Below, piece after piece: positions 26,672-35,177 of a DNA stretch of 64,000 nt. Each line of letters opens with the position of its first letter. The first letter of the stretch is position 1. The notes beneath the pieces are model-generated. The model was not told the DNA's origin and searched no databases. It saw nothing but the letters and a program-made list of their open reading frames with translations. The stretch is from Clostridia bacterium. GTDB lineage: Bacteria > Acidobacteriota > Terriglobia > Terriglobales > Acidobacteriaceae. Made by a program: the position numbers and the translations under genes. The DNA lies in assembly GCA_035561135.1 (NCBI GenBank), contig DATMYA010000051.1, positions 1-64,000 on the forward strand, read 5' to 3'.

Positions 26672-27226
26672 TTAGCGGTAGGATGGCAGCAATTCCTTTG
26701 GCGTTCGATCCAGGCGAGGGTAAAGCCGATCCTTGGCAGAGAGAATAGGATCCTGAAGGTGCCAGTCGATGTGAAGCGACGGATCGTTCCACGCGATTCC
26801 GTGGTCATCCTCGGCGTGGTAGTACTCGCTGCACTTGTACAGAAACTCGGCGCTCTCCGAGAGTACGGAAAAACCGTGCGCAAACCCTTCGGGAATGTAC
26901 AACTGTTGTTTGTTCTCCGCCGAAAGAATTGCGCCAACCCATCGTCCGAAGCTCGGAGATCCAACGCGGATGTCAACGGCAACGTCAAACACTTCTCCGT
27001 GCACCACACGGCATAATTTCGCCTGTGGGAAGACAAGCTGGTAGTGCAGCGCTCGGATGGTGCCTCGGGCTGAACGGGAATGATTGTCTTGCACAAAGGC
27101 GTGGGTTACGCCCATCTCAGAAAATTCCACCTGCCGATAGCTCTCGAAGAAGAAGCCGCGATCATCGGTGAACACGCGAGGCTTAAAGAGGTAAACGCCC
27201 GGGATATCTAGTTCAATTCGTTCCAT
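26672..27226 (-). CDS. rmlC: dTDP-4-dehydrorhamnose 3,5-epimerase
   Basis: RmlC epimerises dTDP-4-keto-6-deoxy-D-glucose at C3 and C5. This 184-residue cupin has the family order: FKPRVFTDDRGFFFESY, QDNHSRSARGTIRALHYQ (catalytic His region), GEVFDVAVDIRVGSPSFG, and IPEGFAHGFSVLSESAEFLYKCSEYY with the conserved Tyr. It lies 6 bp after rmlB and 14 bp before rmlD in the order B-C-D. Confidence 0.95.
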   Translation of the reverse strand: MERIELDIPGVYLFKPRVFTDDRGFFFESYRQVEFSEMGVTHAFVQDNHSRSARGTIRALHYQLVFPQAKLCRVVHGEVFDVAVDIRVGSPSFGRWVGAILSAENKQQLYIPEGFAHGFSVLSESAEFLYKCSEYYHAEDDHGIAWNDPSLHIDWHLQDPILSAKDRLYPRLDRTPKELLPSYR

Positions 27227-27232
27227 GAGTTG

Positions 27233-28282
27233 TTAGTCGTCGGCTTTGGCGGTCTGCGCAAACTGCCTCAGGGTCGCCGTCCTGTTCACGTAATAGGTTT
27301 CGTAGTACTTCTTATAATCGCCACTGCGGACAGAGGCCACCCAGTCTTTGTTGCTGGCATACCAGTGCACCGTCTCACGAAGGCCCTGCTCCAGGTCGGT
27401 CGTCGGCTGCCAGCCAAGGTCGTTAAGCATCTTCGAGCTATCCAGCGCATAACGGCGGTCGTGGCCAGGCCTATCCGTAACGTGCTCCAACAAATCATCC
27501 GGCTTGTTAAGAATTTTCAGCAACTCGCGCAGCATCCATAAGTTCGTGCGCACCTGCCCACCGCCGATGTTGTAGACCTCCCCGGTTTCCCCACGTTCGA
27601 GAACTGCAAGCAGACCACGGCAGTGATCTTCAACGTGTAACCAGTCGCGTTGTTGCAAGCCGTCTCCGTAGACCGGTAGCCTCTGATGCCCCATTGCATT
27701 GCAGATCATCAGGGGAATGAACTTCTCCGGGAATTGGTACGGGCCGTAATTGTTGGAAGCTCGTGTAACGATTGCCGGGAACCCATACGTCCTAACATAC
27801 GAAAGTACAAGAAGGTCCGAACTTGCCTTGCTTGCCGAATACGGGCTACTGGGCACTATGGGAAAGCGCTCGTCGGCAACAGCGCCAGGAGGCATATCTC
27901 CATACACTTCGTCCGTGGATACATGAAGGAACCTGCTTACTCCGAGCCCGCGCGCCACATTGAGCAGGCAGGATGTGCCGTTGACATTGGTCTCTATAAC
28001 CGGGCCCGGATCGAAGATGCTGCGATCAACATGAGATTCAGCAGCGAAATGCACGACAGCATCGCAACACTTCATGGCTGCGGCGACCGAGTTCGGATCG
28101 CAAATATCGCCCCGGACAAATTCATAACTCGGGTTAACGTCGCACGCGGCGAGGTTTTGCAGGTTGCCGGCATAGGTCAGCTTGTCGTAGTTGACAACCG
28201 AGTAGCCCGCATCTTTTCCGAGGACATGCCGTATGAAGTTCGACCCGATGAATCCGGCGCCGCCGGTCACAAATAGCTTCAT
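27233..28282 (-). CDS. rmlB: dTDP-glucose 4,6-dehydratase
   Basis: RmlB converts dTDP-glucose to dTDP-4-keto-6-deoxyglucose with bound NAD+. The 349-residue extended SDR has GGAGFIGSNFIRH at residues 7-19, HFAAESHVDRSI, the STDEVYGD catalytic block, and YSASKASSDLLVLSY with the Tyr-x3-Lys pair. The N-terminus overlaps the rmlA stop by 4 nt. It provides the shared keto-sugar precursor for rhamnose. Confidence 0.96.
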   Translation of the reverse strand: MKLFVTGGAGFIGSNFIRHVLGKDAGYSVVNYDKLTYAGNLQNLAACDVNPSYEFVRGDICDPNSVAAAMKCCDAVVHFAAESHVDRSIFDPGPVIETNVNGTSCLLNVARGLGVSRFLHVSTDEVYGDMPPGAVADERFPIVPSSPYSASKASSDLLVLSYVRTYGFPAIVTRASNNYGPYQFPEKFIPLMICNAMGHQRLPVYGDGLQQRDWLHVEDHCRGLLAVLERGETGEVYNIGGGQVRTNLWMLRELLKILNKPDDLLEHVTDRPGHDRRYALDSSKMLNDLGWQPTTDLEQGLRETVHWYASNKDWVASVRSGDYKKYYETYYVNRTATLRQFAQTAKADD

Positions 28283-29043
28283 CGTCCCGCTCCTGCGACG
28301 GCGTGCGTTTCCTGCGGCAACTTGTTTGCTCCGCTCTGGGCAACCAGATTCGAGGCTTTTAGCAGCGAATCAAATGTCCCAGCATCGGTCCACCAGCCAT
28401 CGAGAATGTCATACGAAAGCGCATCATCCTCGATGTAGAAATTGTTTACATCGGTGATTTCCAGTTCGCCGCGGCCCGATGGCTTTAGGCGCTTGATCTT
28501 CTGGAAGACCGTGGAATCATAGAGATAGATACCAATCACGGCATAGTCCGACGGAGGAGAGGACGGCTTTTCCTCAATGCGTACGACGCTGCTGCCCCGT
28601 AGCTCCGGCACTCCGAAGCGCTGCGGGTCCGGAACCTGTTTCAGCAGAATTTTGGCGCCTCGCTCCTGCTGAGAATAGCTGGCCACGGCACCGCAGATGT
28701 TGTTCTCAATCAAGTTGTCCCCAAGTACGACACAGATGGGTTCGCCATCGGCGAAGTCTTCCGCGAGAGATAAAGCCTCTGCAATACCGCCTTCGCCATC
28801 CTGGTAGCTGTAGTGCAGGCGCTTCAGCCCGAAATCGCGTCCGTTACCCAGTAAGCGCAGGAAATCGCCCGCGTTTCTTCCGCCTGTGACTACCATGATT
28901 TCCTTGATGCCAGCGTTCACCAACGTCTGGATTGGATAGAAAATCATCGGCTTGTCGTATATAGGCAGCAGGTGCTTGTTCGTGATCTTCGTCAGCGGAA
29001 AAAGACGACTCCCGGTCCCGCCGGCCAGAACTACGCCTTTCAT
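28279..29043 (-). CDS. rmlA: Glucose-1-phosphate thymidylyltransferase
   Basis: RmlA makes dTDP-glucose from dTTP and glucose 1-phosphate. The 254-residue protein has LAGGTGSRLFPLTKITNKHLLPIYDKPM at its N-terminus and VLGDNLI with the metal-binding Asp. It is shorter than the about 290-residue classical RmlA because the C-terminal extension that forms the regulatory site in many homologues is missing or reduced. This short form is common outside enterobacteria. It heads the rmlA-B-C-D block, 68 bp after gmhB. Confidence 0.94.
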   Translation of the reverse strand: MKGVVLAGGTGSRLFPLTKITNKHLLPIYDKPMIFYPIQTLVNAGIKEIMVVTGGRNAGDFLRLLGNGRDFGLKRLHYSYQDGEGGIAEALSLAEDFADGEPICVVLGDNLIENNICGAVASYSQQERGAKILLKQVPDPQRFGVPELRGSSVVRIEEKPSSPPSDYAVIGIYLYDSTVFQKIKRLKPSGRGELEITDVNNFYIEDDALSYDILDGWWTDAGTFDSLLKASNLVAQSGANKLPQETHAVAGAGR

Positions 29044-29111
29044 GAAGCCTCCATTGGCTTAATAGTCGCCCACACCTGCGCTTGATGGTTGTGGCCGAGG
29101 ATTTTTCGAGA

Positions 29112-29645
29112 TTAGGATTTTGCGAGAAAACGAATGATCTGCTTAGCAACACTCAGAAGATCAGGCCCAACCAGATCCGCGCTAAAGCCATTCGGATGGA
29201 TGCTCACCAGAGCGGTGCGGCAACCGGCTACTCGGCCTGCTTCGATATCACACTCGCTGTCGCCCACCATCCATGATCCGCGCAGATCGATCCCGAACTC
29301 AGATGCTGCCCTGTGCAGCATGCCGGGCTTCGGTTTGCGGCATTCGCAGGCATCTGCGTAATCGTGTGGACAGCAGTAAACGGCGGAGATACGTCCGCCG
29401 GCCTGGCGGACCGCTTCAGATACGCGATGATGAATGTCCTCAACATCTTGCCGCGACACGAGACCACGCGCGATTCCCCGCTGGTTTGTAACGATGAAGA
29501 TTTCGTATTCAGCGCGCGTCAATTGTGCAACCGCTTCGAGCGATCCAGAAAGGAGTTCGATTTCATCCCAGCGTCGAACATACTGTCCTTCCGGCGCCTT
29601 ACGATTCAGCACGCCATCGCGGTCAAGAAATATCGCTATTCGCAA
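29112..29645 (-). CDS. gmhB: D-glycero-D-manno-heptose 1,7-bisphosphate 7-phosphatase
   Basis: A 177-residue HAD-family phosphatase that removes the 7-phosphate in ADP- or GDP-heptose synthesis. HAD motif I is IFLDRDGVLNRK, motif II IFIVTNQRGIARG, the zinc-loop cysteines are in YCCPHDYADACECRKPKPGM, and motif IV is MVGDSECDI. The frame is open far upstream but only as a shadow of gmhA. The TTG at 29645 starts exactly at the family N-terminus and overlaps the gmhA stop by 23 nt. Together with hddC, hddA and gmhA it completes the pathway to an activated D,D-heptose. Confidence 0.9.
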   Translation of the reverse strand: MRIAIFLDRDGVLNRKAPEGQYVRRWDEIELLSGSLEAVAQLTRAEYEIFIVTNQRGIARGLVSRQDVEDIHHRVSEAVRQAGGRISAVYCCPHDYADACECRKPKPGMLHRAASEFGIDLRGSWMVGDSECDIEAGRVAGCRTALVSIHPNGFSADLVGPDLLSVAKQIIRFLAKS

Positions 29646-30234
29646 AGAGCTCGCTTTCCACAATTTCGCAAAGGATGTGACCGGTAAGGATGTGAGCCTC
29701 CTGAATTCGGGGCGTGTCGCTGGAAGGGATACAGAGACAGTAGTCGACAGCGGAACGAAGCAGTCCGCCGTCGAACCCGGCGAACCCAATCCGGAGCATC
29801 CCCTTCTCCTCGGCAACCCGCATGGCCTGGAGCACATTGCGCGAGTTCCCGCTTGTGCTGATACCGAGAGCAACATCGCCCGGCACCGCCAATCCCTGCA
29901 ACTGGCGCGCAAAAACGTGGTCAAAGGAATAGTCGTTCCCGATCGCCGTCAGTGCCGAGGTGTTCGCATTCAACGCAAGGCCAGCCAAGGCCGTGCGCTC
30001 CTGCAGGTACCGCCCGGTCAGCTCTGCCGCGAGATGCTGTGCATCGGCCGCGCTGCCGCCGTTACCGAAGAAGAAGACTTTCCCGCCTTTTCGGAGAGAG
30101 TCGGCCATGAGCATGCCGACTTCAGTAACCTGTTGCAGGAATCGAGCATCGTTCAAAAGCAATTGCTTGACGGCGATGCTTTCTTCGATTCGTTTCGCTG
30201 CCAGGACCGCATTATGCGCCGCTGCGGGCTTCAT
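29623..30234 (-). CDS. gmhA: Sedoheptulose 7-phosphate isomerase
   Basis: GmhA isomerises sedoheptulose 7-phosphate to D-glycero-D-manno-heptose 7-phosphate. The 203-residue SIS-domain protein has FFGNGGSAADAQHLAAELTGRY and ALGISTSGNSRNVLQAM, the phosphosugar-binding loops, and the C-terminal IQEAHILTGHILCEIVE with the catalytic His. The ATG at 30234 is preceded by GGAGGG, so the longer upstream frame is not used. It overlaps hddA by 23 nt upstream and gmhB by 23 nt downstream. Confidence 0.94.
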   Translation of the reverse strand: MKPAAAHNAVLAAKRIEESIAVKQLLLNDARFLQQVTEVGMLMADSLRKGGKVFFFGNGGSAADAQHLAAELTGRYLQERTALAGLALNANTSALTAIGNDYSFDHVFARQLQGLAVPGDVALGISTSGNSRNVLQAMRVAEEKGMLRIGFAGFDGGLLRSAVDYCLCIPSSDTPRIQEAHILTGHILCEIVESELFANSDIS

Positions 30235-31243
30235 GCACCCTCCACGTCTGCAGTCCAGTCGGCTCGAACGCGAACTCGGTTGGAGTGGCTCCCATTCTGC
30301 GCAAGGCTTCCGCGACCTTGTGTTTCTTCTCAAACTCGCAGTAGAACATCATGTATCCGCCGCCGCCTGCACCTGTGATTTTTCCGCCGAGGGCACCGTG
30401 CTTCCGAGCTTCCTCGTACATTTCGTCGATATGTGGATTGCTGATGCGCGTCGACATCTTCTTCTTGGTCTCCCACGCGCTATGCAGCAGATCGCCCATT
30501 TCATTGAGTTGGTGTCGCAGCAGCGCGTTCTTCATCGTCACCGCCAGCTCTTTCTGAGCGGCGAGCGCTGCGACCGTATCTCCCTGCTGTTCGGTGAAAC
30601 GGCTGGTCTGATCTTCAATGATGCGGTCTGAACGGCGTGTTGTGCCCGTGTAACACAGGAGCAGGTTGTGTTCGAGTTCGTTGCAAACGTCGGGCGTGAT
30701 CCGAAGCGGGTTCACGATAACGCGATCCTTCTCGAATTCGATAAAGTTGAAGCCGCCGAAACCAGCCGCGTACTGATCCTGCAATCCGCCCTTAATGCCG
30801 AGGTCTTCCCGCTCGATGCTGTATGCAAGTTGAGCCACCTCGTAGTTCGTGAGCGGAAGGCTCTTGAATTCCTTCACTAATCCGACTAGGGCGACCATCA
30901 GCGCCGACGACGAGCCCAAGCCGGAGCCCGGCGGCGCATCGCAGTGCAGGAAGATGTCGAAACCATGCGAGTTAAGTGCGCCTAATCTTTTCAGCGCGGC
31001 TTTGACCAGATCAAGCTTTCCATCAAAAACCAGATCCTGGCCGACTTCGAACTCCATCGAGAGATCAAGATCAACGGACTCGATTTTGATAATGCCATCG
31101 GGCCTGCTGCGAAGGCTTCCCCATGCGAAGTTGTCGATTGTGGCGTTCAAAACGCAACCGCCATGAGTTTGGGGATAAGGCGGCACATCCGTTCCTCCGC
31201 CAGCAAAGCTGACGCGGAGTGGTGCCTTGGCTCGAATGATCAT
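30212..31243 (-). CDS. hddA: D-glycero-alpha-D-manno-heptose 7-phosphate kinase (GHMP family)
   Basis: HddA phosphorylates D,D-heptose 7-phosphate at C1 with alpha configuration in the GDP-heptose branch. The 343-residue GHMP kinase has an N-terminal RAKAPLRVSFAGGGTDVPPY, the ATP loop PPGSGLGSSSALMVAL (about residues 105-120), and the C-terminal GAGGGGYMMFYC motif. The FAGGGTD and APPGSGLG-SS pattern is specific to the HddA/fucose-kinase subgroup. It overlaps hddC by 4 nt. The alternative ADP branch would use HldE, which is absent here. Confidence 0.92.
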   Translation of the reverse strand: MIIRAKAPLRVSFAGGGTDVPPYPQTHGGCVLNATIDNFAWGSLRSRPDGIIKIESVDLDLSMEFEVGQDLVFDGKLDLVKAALKRLGALNSHGFDIFLHCDAPPGSGLGSSSALMVALVGLVKEFKSLPLTNYEVAQLAYSIEREDLGIKGGLQDQYAAGFGGFNFIEFEKDRVIVNPLRITPDVCNELEHNLLLCYTGTTRRSDRIIEDQTSRFTEQQGDTVAALAAQKELAVTMKNALLRHQLNEMGDLLHSAWETKKKMSTRISNPHIDEMYEEARKHGALGGKITGAGGGGYMMFYCEFEKKHKVAEALRRMGATPTEFAFEPTGLQTWRVHEARSGA

Positions 31244-31968
31244 GACTGAAAGTGCTCCCTGAGCTCCGACTGGGCCCTTGTAAAGTCTTCCGGCACGCCT
31301 ATGTCAATGAAGTAGCCCGTCGTCTTGAAGCCGAGAAAACGGTCGCCGACGAGCGAAGGAAGTATCTCTTTTTCGAGCGAAACCTGCCTGCCTTGCGGAA
31401 TGAGATCTAGAACCTCTGGCTCAAATACATAAACTCCGCCGTTGATGAGCGAGCTTTGCGTGACATCAGCGTCGCCGCGTGCCTGCTTCTCTACAAATGC
31501 GCGGACGCAACCGTCATTATCAAGTCGCACGGAGCCGTAGCGCCCACTGTGCGAAACCGCCGGGAGCGCCATGGTCACGAGAGCGCGCCTCTGTCTGTGT
31601 GCTGAAACCATCGTCGCGATATCACAATCAACGATGGAGTCGCCATTCAGCAAGAGAAATGATCGCTTGCCGATCTTGTCCGCGGCTAGACTCAGCGCTC
31701 CCGCAGTTCCCTTCGGTTCGCCTTCGACAGAATAGTGGAGGTCCAAACCCCAGCGTCGTCCTTTGCCTGCCCAGCGCTGAATATATGAGCGCTTGAACCC
31801 GACGCATAAGATGACCTCTCGCACGCCGCAGTTCTTCAACTGCATGAGCAGGTACTCGAGGAATGGGCGGCCCCCAACGGGAGCCATGCTCTTTGGACCA
31901 GAGTGGTACACGGAACGAAGGCGCGTCCCCAGGCCACCGGCCAAAATCACTGCTGGCGTGTCATTCAT
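31240..31968 (-). CDS. hddC: D-glycero-alpha-D-manno-heptose 1-phosphate guanylyltransferase
   Basis: A 242-residue nucleotidyltransferase with the NTP-binding start VILAGGLGTRLRSVYHSGPKSMAPV and LLLNGDSIVDCD carrying the metal-binding Asp. The length and context next to hddA and gmhA point to HddC, which makes GDP-D-glycero-alpha-D-manno-heptose. A glucose-1-phosphate-type specificity cannot be excluded by sequence alone, but rmlA already fills that role in the cluster. Confidence 0.87.
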   Translation of the reverse strand: MNDTPAVILAGGLGTRLRSVYHSGPKSMAPVGGRPFLEYLLMQLKNCGVREVILCVGFKRSYIQRWAGKGRRWGLDLHYSVEGEPKGTAGALSLAADKIGKRSFLLLNGDSIVDCDIATMVSAHRQRRALVTMALPAVSHSGRYGSVRLDNDGCVRAFVEKQARGDADVTQSSLINGGVYVFEPEVLDLIPQGRQVSLEKEILPSLVGDRFLGFKTTGYFIDIGVPEDFTRAQSELREHFQS

Positions 31969-31993
31969 GAGTGTAAATTTTCCTGAGGCGAGA

Positions 31994-33202
31994 TTAACGG
32001 CTGGCCACCGCTGCGATCGACGTATCTACGCCAGCGCACTGCATTAGAACCGATTCCATGTGACGGGCGACGATCTCCCAATCGTATTGCTCCTCAACCA
32101 GCTTGCGCCCGGCATTCGCGAGCGACTCCCTCAGTTCGCGGTTACTCAGCAGCGCGAGGGTATTGTCGGCAAACTCCCGCGGAGTGCTGGCAAGCAGCAG
32201 ATGCTCACCATGCCTGACCGGCAAATCACCGCAAGCCATCTGCGTCGCCACCATCGGCGTGCCGACAGCGAATGCCTCCAGTATCTTGTTGCTGACTCCC
32301 GCACCTACAACAATGGGCGCTATTGAGACAGTCGCACTTGCAAGCGCTGGGCGCAGTTCCGGAACAAAGTCCGTAATCTGGAGACCCGGAGTGCCACGAT
32401 GTTCCTTCAAGAGGAAACGGCTTGCCTGGTTTCCCACAAGAACCAGCCGCACGTTCGACCTCTCCTGCCGAATTAGCGGGTACACGTGCTGGATGAAGTA
32501 GCGAACGGCGTGGCGGTTAGGACGGTATCCAAAAGCGCCCGAAAAGAAGATTGTTTCCGGGTCCTCTTCGCCCTCGGACTTCCGGTAGAAGCGGTCGCAA
32601 TCGACGCCGTTGGCTACTTGCACGCAACTGGCATCCGGCGCGAGCGCCTGGACGGATTCCTTGTCAACGTTGGAGCAGAACACAGCAGAAGCCACGCGAC
32701 GCGCCAACTTCGGTTCGAAGCTGCGGAACTTCAAATACTCTTCCGTGCCGATGATGCGCTCCCACCAGCATCCTGCCGACATCAGCCGACGGTTATAGAG
32801 CGTCATCGAATCCGTCGGATCGCAAACGATCGGGACGCGACACTCCTGCGGTACATACTGCAGCGCCCGCCAGCGCTCGACGTAAATCACGTCTGGCTGA
32901 TTCTGCGCGATTGCGTCCCCAACCTCCCGCCGCATCGCAGACGATTGGAAAAATGCTTCCCGAAGCGGCCGTCTTGTCGGCAGCGAAATGGCCGTACGTG
33001 CGAGGGCTCCGAACTTATTGTGTCCACAAACACGAACGCTGGCGCAATATTTGCGCACCTCATCAAGCCTGCCCATGTCTTGCGCAGACGTGGCCAGGCA
33101 TACGAGATCAATCGAGTGCTCGCGTGCCAGTCGCGGAATCAGGTTGTAGGACCTGACACGAACCGGCCACGGCACAAAAGGAAGGATGTAGAGAATGCGC
33201 AT
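31994..33202 (-). CDS. Glycosyltransferase family 4-like protein
   Basis: A 402-residue GT-B glycosyltransferase. The N-terminal domain begins MRILYILPFVPWPVRVRSYNLIPRLA, like the sugar transferases associated with exopolysaccharide/EpsH systems. The C-terminal domain has IFFSGAFGYRPNRHAVRYF and KILEAFAVGTPMVATQMACGDLPV, with the Glu of the retaining GT4 EX7E-like region. The ATG at 33202 is preferred to an upstream extension that overlaps the methyltransferase gene. Donor and acceptor are unknown; GDP-heptose is a candidate because the heptose genes follow directly. Confidence 0.85.
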   Translation of the reverse strand: MRILYILPFVPWPVRVRSYNLIPRLAREHSIDLVCLATSAQDMGRLDEVRKYCASVRVCGHNKFGALARTAISLPTRRPLREAFFQSSAMRREVGDAIAQNQPDVIYVERWRALQYVPQECRVPIVCDPTDSMTLYNRRLMSAGCWWERIIGTEEYLKFRSFEPKLARRVASAVFCSNVDKESVQALAPDASCVQVANGVDCDRFYRKSEGEEDPETIFFSGAFGYRPNRHAVRYFIQHVYPLIRQERSNVRLVLVGNQASRFLLKEHRGTPGLQITDFVPELRPALASATVSIAPIVVGAGVSNKILEAFAVGTPMVATQMACGDLPVRHGEHLLLASTPREFADNTLALLSNRELRESLANAGRKLVEEQYDWEIVARHMESVLMQCAGVDTSIAAVASR

Positions 33203-33213
33203 CGATTGGGTGC

Positions 33214-33891
33214 CTACTGATTCGTTCCAATCTCGCGTTGGCACGCTGTGACCTTGCGAAGAAGGACACTGCCCCACAGATCGGGTATCTCAACGAGGTG
33301 CTCCGGTTTGTCCTGAAGGAAGGGGTCCAGCGCCCGTTTCATTGCGTAGTTCGATTCCGGAGAGTTGTAGTCGTGAACCATCAGGTACCCACCACGGGAG
33401 ATGCGCGGATAGAAGAACTCCAGAGCAGCTGCGGTAGGCTCGTAGATATCAAGGTCAAGCAGCACGAACGCGAACGTAGTTCCGCTGACGTCGGCCAGCG
33501 TCTCTGGGACGGTGCCCGGATGAATGATCGCATCCGGCAAACTACTCCGTAGTCGAAGTGCGCTCGTATCACGAAACCGCTTCGAGTCACCGGCGTGCAT
33601 GATTTCACATTCCGAGAGCTGATCTTTCGGGAACCCTTCAAAGGTGTCGAACAGGTGAAGTTCTCGATTAGTGCAAGTGCGGATAAACCGACTTGTATCG
33701 CCGCGCCACACGCCAACCTCTGCAATTTCGCCCGGAACTTCATCCGTGTCGATACGCTTCAGTGCGAGCGCTATTGTTGAGAAGCGCACGGGATCCCCGT
33801 TCGACGACACGGCCTTGCATGCCTTGTCGTTGTACGTAGGAAACCTCATATGTGGGTAGAAGCGGGTAAGAACTTTCATAAGTGCCGCCAT
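33214..33891 (-). CDS. TylF/MycF-like sugar O-methyltransferase
   Basis: A 225-residue SAM-dependent methyltransferase of the macrocin O-methyltransferase (TylF) family. Characteristic elements are GEIAEVGVWRGDTSRFI (SAM-binding), HLFDTFEGFPKDQL, FVLLDLDIYEPTAAALEFFYPR (metal-binding Asp region) and GGYLMVHDYNSPE. Family members methylate sugar hydroxyls with Mg2+. In this operon it probably caps or decorates a deoxysugar or heptose. The start may be ATG 33891 or ATG 33879. Confidence 0.86.
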   Translation of the reverse strand: MAALMKVLTRFYPHMRFPTYNDKACKAVSSNGDPVRFSTIALALKRIDTDEVPGEIAEVGVWRGDTSRFIRTCTNRELHLFDTFEGFPKDQLSECEIMHAGDSKRFRDTSALRLRSSLPDAIIHPGTVPETLADVSGTTFAFVLLDLDIYEPTAAALEFFYPRISRGGYLMVHDYNSPESNYAMKRALDPFLQDKPEHLVEIPDLWGSVLLRKVTACQREIGTNQ

Positions 33892-33950
33892 TTGAGAGCG
33901 CCCTTTTGACGTGAAGTTGCGAAGTAAAACTCTGAAATCAAACTATTGAT

Positions 33951-35165
33951 TCACTCGCCCATACTGTGGGCATTTACCGCCTGCCCCAGCACCGACTGGT
34001 AGCACTGCACGAAGACACCAGCGAGGTGAGTCCACGCATACTTGCGCTTGACCATCTCATAACCAGAATTCGCTAGTTCTTCGCGCAGACCGCGATTGCC
34101 GAGCAGCAACACTGCGGCGTCGGCAAACTCCTGTACGCCGTCAGCAATGAAAGCATCCTTGCCGGCGGAGACATCGATTCCCTCGCAGCCCAGCGCGTTC
34201 GAGAGCACGGGCTTGCGCATCGCCATAGCCTCAAGCACCTTCAGCGCAATTCCACCGCCGCTCTCGAGGTAATTCAGCACCAAGGTCGCGCTGTGCACAT
34301 AAGGCCGGACATCCGGCACAGGTCCGGTTACGACCGCGCCATTTGCCTCAACCTCCCGCCTCAAGCTCTCGGGAACTCCCTTGCCCACTATGTACAGTTT
34401 CGCTTCCGGCAGCTTCGCCTTGATGCGAGGAAATATCTCGGTTGCAAGCACTCTAAGATTGTGCTGCTTCGGCTTCCACTCGAAGCTGCCTGTCAGGACC
34501 ATCGTGCATGGCTCTTCCGCTACGTTCGTCGCCGGTGCAAAGTACTCCGTGTCAACACCCGACGGTATCGTCAGCGTGTTCGCGCCAGGAGCAATCTCGC
34601 GCAGATAGCGTTCGTCCGCCTTGCTAACCGTGATGCATCGTGCAAACTTTCCAGCCATGCGCGCCTCATAGTGGCGAATCCGTGGCGTGCAGAGCCGCAC
34701 GAACATTCTTTCCATAATGCTGCGGGCGTGCTGGCCGTGCCGCTCCCAGACTTTGTATTCCACATTGTGCTCGCGCAGGATCACCGGCACTCCAGCCGCG
34801 TATGGCAGATAGGCCGCAGTGTTCAGGTGTTGCAACTCGACCAAATCGGTATCGAAATCGCGCACCGACGCACGTATGAGTTCGCCCATGCGCGGATCGA
34901 AATAGGTTCCGGCACTTCCGGGCGGGTCTGTGAAGAGGCCCTTCACCAGTCGCGAGTAGCGATTTCCTTTTGGAGCCCCTATGGTCCGAACGTCAGCGCA
35001 GTAATCTCGCAGAGCTCGTATGTTGTCCGCGTCGTCTGCTTCGGCGAATGACACCAGCACGATCTCATGTTTGCGCGACAGATATTTGATCGGGTTGAAA
35101 TACCCGATCCGTCCACCATCGTTCGGCGGATACGGCAGGAAATGCGTTACGAATAGAAGGCGCAT
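33951..35165 (-). CDS. Glycosyltransferase family 4-like protein
   Basis: A 404-residue GT-B enzyme, related to the GT4 protein at 31994-33202 (same overall plan) but clearly distinct. The N-terminus reads MRLLFVTHFLPYPPNDGGRIGYFN, typical of the group. The donor-binding half has MVLTGSFEWKPKQHNLRVL, LYIVGKGVPESLRREVEA and LKVLEAMAMRKPVLSNALGCEGIDV. It is cytoplasmic and should add one sugar to the lipid-linked repeat unit. The gap to the next gene is 59 bp. Confidence 0.85.
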   Translation of the reverse strand: MRLLFVTHFLPYPPNDGGRIGYFNPIKYLSRKHEIVLVSFAEADDADNIRALRDYCADVRTIGAPKGNRYSRLVKGLFTDPPGSAGTYFDPRMGELIRASVRDFDTDLVELQHLNTAAYLPYAAGVPVILREHNVEYKVWERHGQHARSIMERMFVRLCTPRIRHYEARMAGKFARCITVSKADERYLREIAPGANTLTIPSGVDTEYFAPATNVAEEPCTMVLTGSFEWKPKQHNLRVLATEIFPRIKAKLPEAKLYIVGKGVPESLRREVEANGAVVTGPVPDVRPYVHSATLVLNYLESGGGIALKVLEAMAMRKPVLSNALGCEGIDVSAGKDAFIADGVQEFADAAVLLLGNRGLREELANSGYEMVKRKYAWTHLAGVFVQCYQSVLGQAVNAHSMGE

Positions 35166-35177
35166 TTGAAAGCTGGA

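Noticed and set aside
27230-27541. Plus-strand frames opposite the rml and hdd genes
   Set aside because: All are antisense to well-recognised sugar-nucleotide enzymes and lack domain content.
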